A stretch of DNA of 15,791 bases from Bacteroidales bacterium (lineage in GTDB: Bacteria > Bacteroidota > Bacteroidia > Bacteroidales > UBA10428), in the NCBI GenBank assembly GCA_003508755.1, contig DNTK01000268.1:1-15791 (forward strand). The letters run 5' to 3'. The translations under genes and the position numbers were made by a program. Of this stretch, positions 7,554-14,531 are shown in pieces; the stretch's first letter is position 1, and the number at the start of each line of letters is the position of its first letter. The notes under the pieces were generated by a model. The model was not told the origin of the DNA. It searched no databases and saw only the letters and a program-made list of their open reading frames with translations.

Positions 7554-7941
7554 TCCAGTAAAGTTTTAGTGGCACAACAAAAATCTGAACGATTATCTTA
7601 AAGAGGTGAGACTCAGTTCTGGTTGATGGGATCTTTCCAGACTATTTAAAACCGTTCATTGTCTGATAAATGTAAAAAGATTCCCTCAACTAGTCTAAAT
7701 CAAGATGGCTTCTATTTAATAGCTTATTTCAATCTTTACTTCTTACAAAATTTACGGCTATGTCTTCAGTCTTTTTCCGGCTGGTGCTTCTAGCTCATGT
7801 TATCCATTTAAAGAAAGTCACAATTTGTTTAAATATACAAGCAGTGGCTTTCTCTTTCCACTGCTGTACGGACCAGTAATTCAAATATGAATTGAAAGTC
7901 TGATAAAAACATATTTGTTCTCCTCTGTAACAGTATTGTTC
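7554..7941. other. 388-bp gap between the two hydrolase genes: hairpin and repeated GTCTGATAAA, no gene
   Basis: I see no credible coding sequence on either strand. The gap holds the probable terminator hairpin described separately at 7840-7865, and two copies of GTCTGATAAA at 7661-7670 and 7899-7908. The 9-base core of this repeat also occurs in two other gaps of the window. For the downstream hydrolase, the only -7-like element near its start is GATTTTTG on the minus strand (one mismatch), without a clear -33 partner. Confidence 0.5.
7840..7865 (-). terminator. Probable terminator of the second hydrolase gene
   Basis: AGCAGTGG at 7840-7847 and CCACTGCT at 7858-7865 form a perfect 8-bp stem with a 10-nt loop. 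On the minus strand it is followed by TGTATATTT, which is T-rich but not a pure T-tract. It lies about 76 nt past the stop codon at 7942. If it works, the two hydrolase genes are separate transcripts rather than one operon. Confidence 0.5.
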
Positions 7942-9012
7942 TCATTCTGCACAAAAAATCGTTTCCGGATAATGTGCCGATGCATAGACATATTCTTGAG
8001 GTACAGAGTTGTTGAGGAATTCAACATGTGCAACCGTATGCTTGATGGCTTCCAGGTTTTGTGCATAAGAATAGATTTTGAAATCATCACACGAAATATT
8101 TTTCTCTGTAATTCCAATATACAGGCTATTAGCGTTGCAGGAAAAATCGAAATCAGAAAGCGAGATTGTTTGCACCAAATCAAATTCCAATGTTTTGTAA
8201 TGTATCTTACGTTTGCTTATATCGTATACAATACTCCACTGTGTAGAAGTTCCCTGAGAAACTAAATCAAGGATTTCAAAGGCATGTGTAATCAATGGTA
8301 CTTTTATTGAATCAATATGAACCATGTTTGCGGCCATTAAAAATCTGCCTGAAGAATTTTTTGTCCAGTCGCTAAAAGTTGCCTTATCACTATCTTCAGT
8401 GGCATTGATATACCGAATAGATCGTTCATATGGACAATTCGCTAAAACAGCATGGGGAAGGTTTTTACCGGACTTTACACTTATTTTACCATTAAGGTAT
8501 TCTATAACTGCTGATTTCCCTGATGCATCAGAAACTAAAAAGTGAAGTTTAGAGAATGCCAGGTAGCTTATTCGAACCATGCTGTCACTGGCTATAACCT
8601 CATCAACTGTGGCAGCCATATCAAGTTGGTATTGTATCCATTGTAGTTCCGATAAACCATACCTGTGGTCTTTTTCCGGGTATATAGTTTCGGAAAGCCA
8701 CATTTGCTCAATAACCAGACCAGCTTCATTTATTCCGCCATAAGGAAATTCTTTTCCGGCTTGATTGAAGGTAATACTTCCAAATTTAGAAATCCAACAC
8801 ATCGGTTCTTCAGGAGGCATAATAAAAGCAGATTTTTTCTGGTTACGCTTATTCACATGGATATGCCCTTCGCCGAGCGGAAAGTCAAAGTTTCGTCCAA
8901 ATACGATAGAAGAATCTTTTGAGATTGTAAAGGTTGTGCAAGCCTCTAGCTTAAGATGGCAACATGCGAAAAGGCTGAGGATAATTAAGAATGCAATGCT
9001 ATGTGTTTTCAT
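7942..9012 (-). CDS. Exported linear amide C-N hydrolase, choloylglycine hydrolase family (paralog 2)
   Basis: This 356-residue Ntn hydrolase has a signal peptide (about 1-24, IAFLIILSLFACC) ending LEA before the nucleophile C25-TTF. FGRNFDF at 38-44 gives R40 and D43. KFGSITFNQAGKEFPYGGINEAGL lies near 76-99, VLANCPY at 189-195 gives N192, and SGRF at 221-224 gives R223. It is alignable over its whole length with paralog 1 (WxSKxGSITFNQxGKEFPxGG, QWxQYxLDxxAT, TQWSIVYxIS), so the pair is an old tandem duplication. Paralog 2 keeps the Arg that paralog 1 lacks, but has W105 where bile salt hydrolases have the oxyanion-hole Asn82. It therefore belongs to the broad Bacteroidota amidase subfamily rather than to proven bile salt hydrolases. 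The LytTR gene ends 97 bp upstream, with a promoter and direct repeats between them. Confidence 0.9.
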   Translation of the reverse strand: MKTHSIAFLIILSLFACCHLKLEACTTFTISKDSSIVFGRNFDFPLGEGHIHVNKRNQKKSAFIMPPEEPMCWISKFGSITFNQAGKEFPYGGINEAGLVIEQMWLSETIYPEKDHRYGLSELQWIQYQLDMAATVDEVIASDSMVRISYLAFSKLHFLVSDASGKSAVIEYLNGKISVKSGKNLPHAVLANCPYERSIRYINATEDSDKATFSDWTKNSSGRFLMAANMVHIDSIKVPLITHAFEILDLVSQGTSTQWSIVYDISKRKIHYKTLEFDLVQTISLSDFDFSCNANSLYIGITEKNISCDDFKIYSYAQNLEAIKHTVAHVEFLNNSVPQEYVYASAHYPETIFCAE

Positions 9013-9036
9013 AATTACTGTATTAAAAGTTCACTG

Positions 9037-9068
9037 CAATTTTACATGCATAGTAATTATGAATCAAA
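9037..9068 (-). promoter_or_regulatory. Likely Bacteroidota promoter of hydrolase paralog 2
   Basis: On the minus strand, TTTG (9065-9068) is followed after exactly 20 bp by TAAAATTG (9037-9044). The Bacteroidota consensus is TTTG, a spacer of about 19-21 bp, then TAnnTTTG. The -33 box is perfect and the -7 box differs at one base. The -7 box ends 24 bp before the ATG at 9012, giving a short leader. Confidence 0.55.
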
Positions 9069-9077
9069 TAATAGGTG

Positions 9078-9107
9078 GCAATGGAAATGATTTGGGAGCA
9101 ATGGAAA
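9078..9107 (-). promoter_or_regulatory. Two perfect 10-bp direct repeats, candidate LytTR binding site
   Basis: GCAATGGAAA occurs at 9078-9087 and 9098-9107 (TTTCCATTGC on the minus strand), with starts 20 bp apart, so both copies face the same side of the helix. The near copy ends 9 bp upstream of the -33 box. LytTR regulators such as AgrA are known to bind paired direct repeats of about 9 bp with a period near 21 bp, and the gene immediately upstream encodes a LytTR protein. The repeat sequence itself does not match the AgrA/ComE consensus, so the assignment rests on geometry and position. Confidence 0.5.
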
Positions 9108-9109
9108 AC

Positions 9110-9955
9110 TTAATTCAAAAGCGTTGCTATTTTTTGATTTAAACTTCTCGAAACAGGAATTAATTCATGGGTTTCCTTTAACTTCAGTTTGTACCCTGCA
9201 GCATTCCCCTGAATTGCTTTAATTTTCTCTTTATTAACAATATAACTCTTATGACATCGCAGAATAGTTGGATAACAATGAAGATCCTTTTCTATTGACG
9301 AAAGACTATTGCGCAAGAGTTTATGCCTGATGGTGCCATTATCTGAGTAGTGCACATCAACATAGTTGTCAGCGGCACACATAAAAATTAAATCTGATAA
9401 GGCAATCTCAAGATCATTGTTCTTATTTTGCGAATGTATGGTAATTCTTTTTTCTTGGTTTTTTCGAGTGACATTGTGTTTTATGCTTTCATTTAATTGT
9501 AAAGCATTTCTTAAGCGTTTTGAAGTGATGTAGTGATAGTGCAGAATTACAATAAAGGTGGTTGGAATAATGTTGATAGAGAAAATTATTCCAAGGAAAG
9601 CTATAAACCGGTGCAGCTCAATAACGCCATTATTAAATAAGTAGGCATTTACTCCTGTACTCGTAGCTCCGATGAGAATAAATGATAACCCAAGCCAAAG
9701 TATAGTGCCGAGAAGGGTATACTTTTTAAAAATAAGAGGCTGAACCAGTATGAATTGGAGTGCAAGAGCGATGGTACCAATGCCGCTGTAAAGTGCTACG
9801 GTTATTAGTTTTTCTGTTCCTGATACACGATGGATACCATAGGGTTCAAACACATAAAGAAAAAGAAACGAAAAAATCCCTCCACCAAAAACAATTGCAA
9901 ATCGAAAAATTTTACTTTCAAGTAAGCTGTATTGATTTAGCAAAAAGCTTTTCAT
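9110..9955 (-). CDS. Membrane-anchored LytTR-family DNA-binding regulator
   Basis: The chosen start, ATG at 9955, gives 281 residues; an in-frame TTG at 9967 would add four but is less likely. Four hydrophobic segments (about 18-36, 50-75, 80-98 and 114-142 from the ATG) form an N-terminal membrane domain with EPYGIHR after the first, as in other Bacteroidota LytTR membrane proteins. The C-terminal LytTR domain (about 168-281) shows AADNYVDVHY, the RNSLSSIEKDL stretch, RCHKSYIVNKEKI and PVSRS near the end. LytTR domains bind paired direct repeats. There is no receiver domain, so the signal probably reaches the DNA-binding domain through the membrane part or a partner histidine kinase not in this window. 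It precedes the hydrolase genes on the same strand, and a paired direct repeat starts just past its stop codon, so local control of the hydrolase is likely. Autoregulation is possible. Confidence 0.9.
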   Translation of the reverse strand: MKSFLLNQYSLLESKIFRFAIVFGGGIFSFLFLYVFEPYGIHRVSGTEKLITVALYSGIGTIALALQFILVQPLIFKKYTLLGTILWLGLSFILIGATSTGVNAYLFNNGVIELHRFIAFLGIIFSINIIPTTFIVILHYHYITSKRLRNALQLNESIKHNVTRKNQEKRITIHSQNKNNDLEIALSDLIFMCAADNYVDVHYSDNGTIRHKLLRNSLSSIEKDLHCYPTILRCHKSYIVNKEKIKAIQGNAAGYKLKLKETHELIPVSRSLNQKIATLLN

Positions 9956-10277
9956 TTTGTTTTTCAATAGGTGTAAATACTGCTATAAAATTAAAATTTA
10001 ATTCTATTGTACATGATAGATTATTTTAGAATACTCAGGGAGCTAATTCTTCTATCTGGTGAGTTAATCATCATTCTTTAATTAGCGATATACTTTAATT
10101 CTTCTACATTCTGGTATGAAATAATGGCAATAAACGATTTCTTATAACAGAAAAGGTGTAATAGTAACCCGCTCGCAACATGGTGGGCTTTATCAGAAAT
10201 GTATCAGACTGGGGTTAATATATCATGAATCACTACCAGCTGCGCAAATATGGCCATGAATAATTCAGAACACAACC
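9956..10277. other. 322-bp gap between transporter and LytTR genes, no gene seen
   Basis: The gap is AT-rich. Its only conspicuous features are TTTATCAGA at 10189-10197 and TATCAGAC at 10202-10209, copies of a motif also present in other gaps. On the minus strand TAAATTTT (one mismatch from TAnnTTTG) lies upstream of the LytTR ATG, without a clear -33 box. No convincing terminator was found after the transporter stop codon. Confidence 0.45.
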
Positions 10278-11228
10278 TTATTTCTTCGGAGGAAAAAACG
10301 ACCATACCCCGGCCAGGCTGAGACCTGAAATGATGTGCCACACACCCCACCAGGCTGCGATAAAGACCATTCCGCCAATGGCCAGCTCCGGGGGAAAAAT
10401 TTTAGGGTTAATGAGCAGTACAATGGCCAGTCCGGAGTTTTGTATGCCGGTCTCTATGGTAATGGCTCTCTGGTTGGCACCCTTTATTTTGTTTGCACTG
10501 GCAAATAAATAACCCGATAAAAATGCCAGTATATTATGGAATAGCACAATAAAGAAAATATACTGAATATACATCATAAAGTACTGCATATTTTTTTGAA
10601 GCAAGCCTACTACGATACCAATAAAAACTACAATCGAAAAAACCTTAATTGGCTTCATTATTTTACTGGTAAACTTTGGGAAATAGTGGTTCACAAACAT
10701 CCCAAGCATTAAGGGAATTCCAAGCAAGATAAAAACTGTTTGAAAAACCTTTTTGGGGTCAATTACTAATCTTTGTAGCAATTCGGGTGCATCCACATTC
10801 AACTGACTAATATACAAACCACCCCAGAAAGTAAAATTAAACGGAGTCAGGAAAAGCGCCGACATGGTGGCAATGGCTGTAAGGGTAATCGACAAGGCTG
10901 CATTTCCCTTGGCCAGTGCACTCATAAAATTGCTGATGTTTCCTCCTGGGCAGGCTGCCACCAGAATCATACCTAATCCCACAGTGGGGGTTATGTAGTC
11001 TTTGATAAGTATAACAACCAGGAATGTTAAAACTGGCAACACAAAAAATTGGGATACAAATCCAATTATAGGCACCTTAGGAGCTTGTAAAATGTTTTTA
11101 AAATCCCGCACTTTTATACCCAGGGCCACACCGAACATGATCAGCGCTAAAGCAATATTAATAACCAACCCCGCACCAGTCGATAGATTTAATCGAACTG
11201 TATCAATTGTCTTGAGTGTTTCAAACAT
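10278..11228 (-). CDS. Bile acid:sodium symporter (BASS) family transporter
   Basis: This 316-residue polytopic membrane protein is hydrophobic throughout, consistent with 9-10 helices. The two BASS signature segments are present: AACPGGNISNFMSALAKGNA at 91-110 in helix 4, and TIETGIQNSGLAIVL at 257-271 in helix 9. E259 and Q263 correspond to the sodium ligands I recall as E260 and Q264 in the Neisseria ASBT structure, and the unwound crossing GGN is kept. The length matches bacterial ASBT/YocS-type members. The family imports organic acids such as bile acids, pantoate, pyruvate or sulfonated and steroid conjugates with sodium; the ligand here is not identifiable. Its gene lies on the same strand as the LytTR and hydrolase genes and is divergent from the flavin reductase gene across an 82-bp gap, which probably holds both promoters. 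The fold and family are certain, the substrate is not. Confidence 0.93.
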   Translation of the reverse strand: MFETLKTIDTVRLNLSTGAGLVINIALALIMFGVALGIKVRDFKNILQAPKVPIIGFVSQFFVLPVLTFLVVILIKDYITPTVGLGMILVAACPGGNISNFMSALAKGNAALSITLTAIATMSALFLTPFNFTFWGGLYISQLNVDAPELLQRLVIDPKKVFQTVFILLGIPLMLGMFVNHYFPKFTSKIMKPIKVFSIVVFIGIVVGLLQKNMQYFMMYIQYIFFIVLFHNILAFLSGYLFASANKIKGANQRAITIETGIQNSGLAIVLLINPKIFPPELAIGGMVFIAAWWGVWHIISGLSLAGVWSFFPPKK

Positions 11229-11310
11229 AATTTGTAGTTTTAACAGCAGCCTCCAAAATACGAAAAATATATTAACCCGTTCTTTTAATTATTAAAACCA
11301 ATAATTTGAT

Positions 11311-11835
11311 ATGAAAACCTGGGATACGTTGTTTACAAAACAAAAACCGGAAGAAATAAAGGATAATCTGTTTGAGATAATAGGTAAGGAGTGGTTCCTA
11401 ATCAGTGCTGGAACGCCCGATAATTTTAATATGATGACCGCCAGTTGGGGTACCATGGGCGTGTTTTGGCAAAAACCAATAACCATATGCTTCGTACGAC
11501 CCACGAGGTATACTTTTGGATTTATGGAGGACTCGGATGTATACACTTTAAGCTTTCTGGGCAACAAAAACAAAGATGTGCATAAGGTATGTGGCTCCAA
11601 ATCCGGGAGAGATACAAATAAGATTAAAGAAACCGGATTGTTACCGGTAACCACCGGGCATGGAGGAATTACATATGAACAAGCCAGGTTGGTCGTTGAG
11701 TGTAAAAAGATATATTTCGATGATCTAAAACCAGTATTTTTCCTGCCCGATGAAATTGAGGAAGGGATCTATCCCAACAAAGATTACCACAGGGTTTACT
11801 ACGGCGAAATTCTGAATGTTTATGTAAAAAAGTAA
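11311..11835 (+). CDS. Flavin reductase-like (flavoredoxin-type) FMN-binding split-barrel protein
   Basis: This 174-residue cytoplasmic protein shows the flavin-reductase-domain signature NFNMMTASWGTMGVFWQKP (about 38-56), then FVRPTRYTFGFMEDSDVYTLSF (61-82), where the backbone and Arg bind FMN phosphate, and GHGGITYEQARLVVECKKIY (116-135). This type forms dimers that bind FMN and reduce it with NAD(P)H or accept electrons from other carriers. The exact electron partner is unknown. It is the only complete plus-strand gene in the window, divergent from the BASS transporter and convergent with the DUF362 gene. The ATG at 11311 begins directly before the domain and no better upstream start exists. 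Confidence 0.9.
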   Translation: MKTWDTLFTKQKPEEIKDNLFEIIGKEWFLISAGTPDNFNMMTASWGTMGVFWQKPITICFVRPTRYTFGFMEDSDVYTLSFLGNKNKDVHKVCGSKSGRDTNKIKETGLLPVTTGHGGITYEQARLVVECKKIYFDDLKPVFFLPDEIEEGIYPNKDYHRVYYGEILNVYVKK

Positions 11836-11900
11836 TTAAAATCAATATATCCTCGCTGAGGGGCAGCACCATTCGTTAATTGATATGCAATATTCAGTTG

Positions 11901-11947
11901 CCAATTAGTGTTCTTTTAAGAAGCGAAAATCGAATTCCAATTAGTGT
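11901..11947. repeat. 11-bp direct repeat in the convergent gap
   Basis: CCAATTAGTGT occurs at 11901-11911 and 11937-11947 with starts 36 bp apart, in the 150-bp gap between the converging flavin reductase and DUF362 genes. No convincing rho-independent hairpin was found in this gap. The role is unknown; a position between two 3' ends does not suggest an operator. Confidence 0.4.
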
Positions 11948-11985
11948 AAAAGGAAAGCTATTAAAATTACTAGTAAAAGAATTAC

Positions 11986-13947
11986 CTAATCTGATAGCTT
12001 CACAATCCGTAATGAGCTAACAGCATTATCAGCGGTGATCTGAACAAGATAGTTGCCAGCAGAAAGCTGAGAGCCATTATTATCATGGCCATACCAGGTA
12101 TATCGCTCAAGCTTGGATACATTTTCTGAAAACACTTTTTTGCCCGAATAATTGTAGATATGGATGAGCTTTGCGGCTTTCATTTCCGTAAAATCAATGG
12201 TTATTTCTTCGGTAAACGGGTTAGGGTATGCTGCTATGGTAATACCTGCATTAATTGGATACATTGCACTGGGCGATTGAGTAATGGAAGTAACTTTTAC
12301 AAAATCAATGCCCGAACCTGAATATTCCTTATCGGTACCATTGTTCCAGTGCTCATACACACCCAAACTCCCCAATTTGGAGCCATCACCCTCAGGATCG
12401 TAGGTAAATCCATCCGGCCAATATGCTTCATCGGCGGCCTGAAGCATATAATCGTTAACACCATTGTAGTAAGGGTATTTGTTCGTTTCACCATCCATTC
12501 GCGGTACATCATTATTCACCGGTGGATTGGTATACTCTTCCAGCAAGAAATCGAATCCTACTGCTTCGATAGCTACCGGGTCCTGCGAAACAAAGATAGA
12601 ATTTGGGTAATCATCGTTAAATGGAGGCATTTGCCATCTGAATATATTTCCTTCCCAGTTATCGCCACCCCAGATACCATCAACAAGGTAGAGCAATGTT
12701 TTACCTCCCGTGTGCTCATGGCCCATATAATCAACCAAATGCCTGTATTTACCATAGCCAGGATCATTCAGTGTCATGCTGTAATGCATAAATTCTGCAA
12801 ATTGTGTGGCTGCTTCGCCGCCTGGTTGAACCACCGATCCCTGATGATTCTTGGCACATAAGGTGAGCCCGTTTTCCTCATGTGATTTCAAACAGGCACC
12901 ATTGATAAAATAATCAGCTTCAACATAATGCTGCGGAAGTGTAGAGGTATAGGTTCCATCGCTAAATACAAGCACATTGGCCGAAGAGAGCTGCGTTTTT
13001 GCCCGGTTGTTCATTCCAATGCCATCGATGTACACCACGTTTGGAAAGGCTGTATGGCATTTATTCCAGTAAAAATCTCGAAAAGTTCTGTAGCTGTCGC
13101 CAATGGTGATGTCCGATTGATTAATGCCCAAATCATTAATTAAGGTTTCCAGCAATGCATAAACCAATTGCGGTGTTTGGTCCATGCGTTCCATGTTGGT
13201 AACCATCTCTGTTCCGGATGTACCCCACAGGGAGTTTACAAGATTAATTTTAATGGCAATTTTCTCGCCCGATGCATAACCCACATTTCCCTTGCCCTTT
13301 TCTGCATTGAAATGCTTAAACAGTTTATCCCAGGCGTCATTTACTGTTGCTCCTTCAGTTAAATGCATGATCGATTGATCCAGCATCTTTTTGATGGTAT
13401 CCTGGTTAGTGTTCTTATCCATATACCAGTAATCGCCCTCTTCATTTGCAAGCTCCCGATTTGTAGCATGCTCGTTGTATACCCATACTACCCTGCCAGG
13501 GAATAAGCCTTTACCCTCACCAACAGGATTTTCAGGGAATATAATTTCATCCAGAGGCACAATTTCGGCAGCATTACTAAACGCTGGATTTTTATAAAGC
13601 GTTACCAGTCCTACAGCCAGAATAGCAGGAATAAAAAGAAGAACCATGGCAAATTTTCTTTGCCTGAGTGCACGTAACGATCTCTTGAAAAGTAGAACTG
13701 AACCGGTTAAACCTATGAGATACAATACAAACGCCGAAGCCCATGGAGCTGCAGCCCTCATGCAGGGGTAAGCTGCTCTTTGGGGTTTGGGAATTACTCG
13801 GATTAAAAACCAAATGGTAGACACGAATCCAACTATTATAAGAACTAATTTACCGGGTATTCGGAACTTATTCAGTTTGGAGGTAATTTTTTTAAACTTT
13901 TCCTTTGAAGCAGAATTTCTCATGACAGGCTGGATTGGTTGGTTCAT
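11986..13947 (-). CDS. DUF362 domain protein with N-terminal membrane segments and T9SS C-terminal sorting domain
   Basis: This is a 653-residue protein. Three hydrophobic segments lie at about 32-52, 70-88 and 99-117; IPKPQRAAYPCMRAAAP (52-68) between the first two is a block I recall from this DUF362 subgroup. After the third segment, PAFSNAAE (121-128) resembles a signal peptidase I site. The DUF362 domain spans about 225-470, with EKIAIKINLVN, GDSYR at 283-287, CLKSHEENGLTLCAKNHQG (352-370) and VSQDPVAIEAVGFDF (453-467). It lacks the CxxCxxC ferredoxin motifs carried by other DUF362 proteins. The last 85 residues form a T9SS type A sorting domain (AAYPNPFTEEITIDF, then SAGNYLVQI and a basic IVKLSD end), which implies surface export. 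The biochemical role of DUF362 is not established. It is third in a likely operon, 38 bp after the DUF4924 gene. Confidence 0.9.
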   Translation of the reverse strand: MNQPIQPVMRNSASKEKFKKITSKLNKFRIPGKLVLIIVGFVSTIWFLIRVIPKPQRAAYPCMRAAAPWASAFVLYLIGLTGSVLLFKRSLRALRQRKFAMVLLFIPAILAVGLVTLYKNPAFSNAAEIVPLDEIIFPENPVGEGKGLFPGRVVWVYNEHATNRELANEEGDYWYMDKNTNQDTIKKMLDQSIMHLTEGATVNDAWDKLFKHFNAEKGKGNVGYASGEKIAIKINLVNSLWGTSGTEMVTNMERMDQTPQLVYALLETLINDLGINQSDITIGDSYRTFRDFYWNKCHTAFPNVVYIDGIGMNNRAKTQLSSANVLVFSDGTYTSTLPQHYVEADYFINGACLKSHEENGLTLCAKNHQGSVVQPGGEAATQFAEFMHYSMTLNDPGYGKYRHLVDYMGHEHTGGKTLLYLVDGIWGGDNWEGNIFRWQMPPFNDDYPNSIFVSQDPVAIEAVGFDFLLEEYTNPPVNNDVPRMDGETNKYPYYNGVNDYMLQAADEAYWPDGFTYDPEGDGSKLGSLGVYEHWNNGTDKEYSGSGIDFVKVTSITQSPSAMYPINAGITIAAYPNPFTEEITIDFTEMKAAKLIHIYNYSGKKVFSENVSKLERYTWYGHDNNGSQLSAGNYLVQITADNAVSSLRIVKLSD

Positions 13948-13985
13948 TCAAAACAAGAGCAAAAGTTAAGCAAATATTTGTACAA

Positions 13986-14528
13986 TTAAAACTCAGCTTT
14001 TCCTTCCTCAATTTTTTTGTAATAATCAGATAATAAGGCTAAAAGGTTGCTGAAGGTTTCCATGGCTTTTTTTGTTTCCTCCGAAACATCTTTCTTTTTG
14101 AGCCTCAGCAACAGCAAGCCATAAAGCGCATAAAAGCATAGCTCAATTTCATTTGCACCGGGCTTTTGTAGCTTTACCTTAAATGCCTCAATATTTCCTT
14201 TGGCTGTATTATAAACTGCGATATAATCTTCGGCTTTTACCTCGTTTATCAATCGTTTATGCAGCTCAAACATTTCATCGGTCACACCTTGAACAAATTG
14301 TAAATGCCCTGTTTTGGTTATACCTTCTTCATGCATGGCCAGGATAAGATTTGTATACCAATTGCGGATTTCATCCATTATCTGGGGTGGCTGCTTAAAT
14401 TCAACCAGAAGTCGCTCCTCTAGCAGATTTATATCGAATTTAAAGGCTCTGAGGGTGTCTTCAATCTGCCACATATACAATACATACTCTGCAATGTTAT
14501 TTTTTCTTTTTTCCCTGGCTACTATCAT
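13986..14528 (-). CDS. DUF4924 family protein
   Basis: This 180-residue soluble protein is almost all alpha-helical and highly charged. It begins MIVAREKRKNNIAEYVLYMW then QIEDTLRAF, which I recognise as the conserved start of the Bacteroidota-specific DUF4924 family. The rest (for example GHLQFVQGVTDEMFELHKRL) also fits, and the length is normal. No catalytic motif, signal peptide or membrane segment is visible. The function is unknown. Its start lies 3 bp after the S4-protein stop codon, so translation of the two is probably coupled. The same order beside an Hsp15-like gene hints at a role near the ribosome or RNA, but this is only guilt by association. Confidence 0.85.
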   Translation of the reverse strand: MIVAREKRKNNIAEYVLYMWQIEDTLRAFKFDINLLEERLLVEFKQPPQIMDEIRNWYTNLILAMHEEGITKTGHLQFVQGVTDEMFELHKRLINEVKAEDYIAVYNTAKGNIEAFKVKLQKPGANEIELCFYALYGLLLLRLKKKDVSEETKKAMETFSNLLALLSDYYKKIEEGKAEF

Positions 14529-14531
14529 GCT

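Noticed and set aside
7661..7908. GTCTGATAAA direct repeats as target-site duplication of a 228-bp inserted element.
   Set aside because: The sequence between the copies has no terminal inverted repeats or transposase remnant, and the 9-base core also occurs elsewhere in other gaps.
7915..8265. Plus-strand open frame of about 116 codons opposite hydrolase paralog 2.
   Set aside because: It is antisense to conserved hydrolase sequence and its translation shows no domain pattern; it is a mirror of the real coding frame.
9956..9967. TTG start four codons upstream of the LytTR gene ATG.
   Set aside because: An ATG is available at 9955 with an ordinary A-rich upstream sequence, and the added residues have no support.
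10104..10181. Minus-strand 25-codon ORF (ATG at 10181) in the transporter-LytTR gap.
   Set aside because: No ribosome binding site, no recognisable sequence pattern and no supporting context; a frame of this size is expected by chance.
6474..11228. A complete bile-acid metabolism locus (bile salt hydrolases plus bile acid transporter, with the SDR at 1076-1870 as hydroxysteroid dehydrogenase).
   Set aside because: Family names mislead here: both hydrolases lack part of the bile-salt-hydrolase residue set, BASS carriers take many ligands, and the SDR lies about 5 kb away and looks DHRS7-like rather than like 7-alpha or 3-alpha hydroxysteroid dehydrogenases.
12349..12861. Long plus-strand open frame of about 170 codons opposite the DUF362 gene.
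   Set aside because: It lies wholly antisense to a well-supported gene, its translation has no recognisable motif and a biased composition, and no start signal precedes it.
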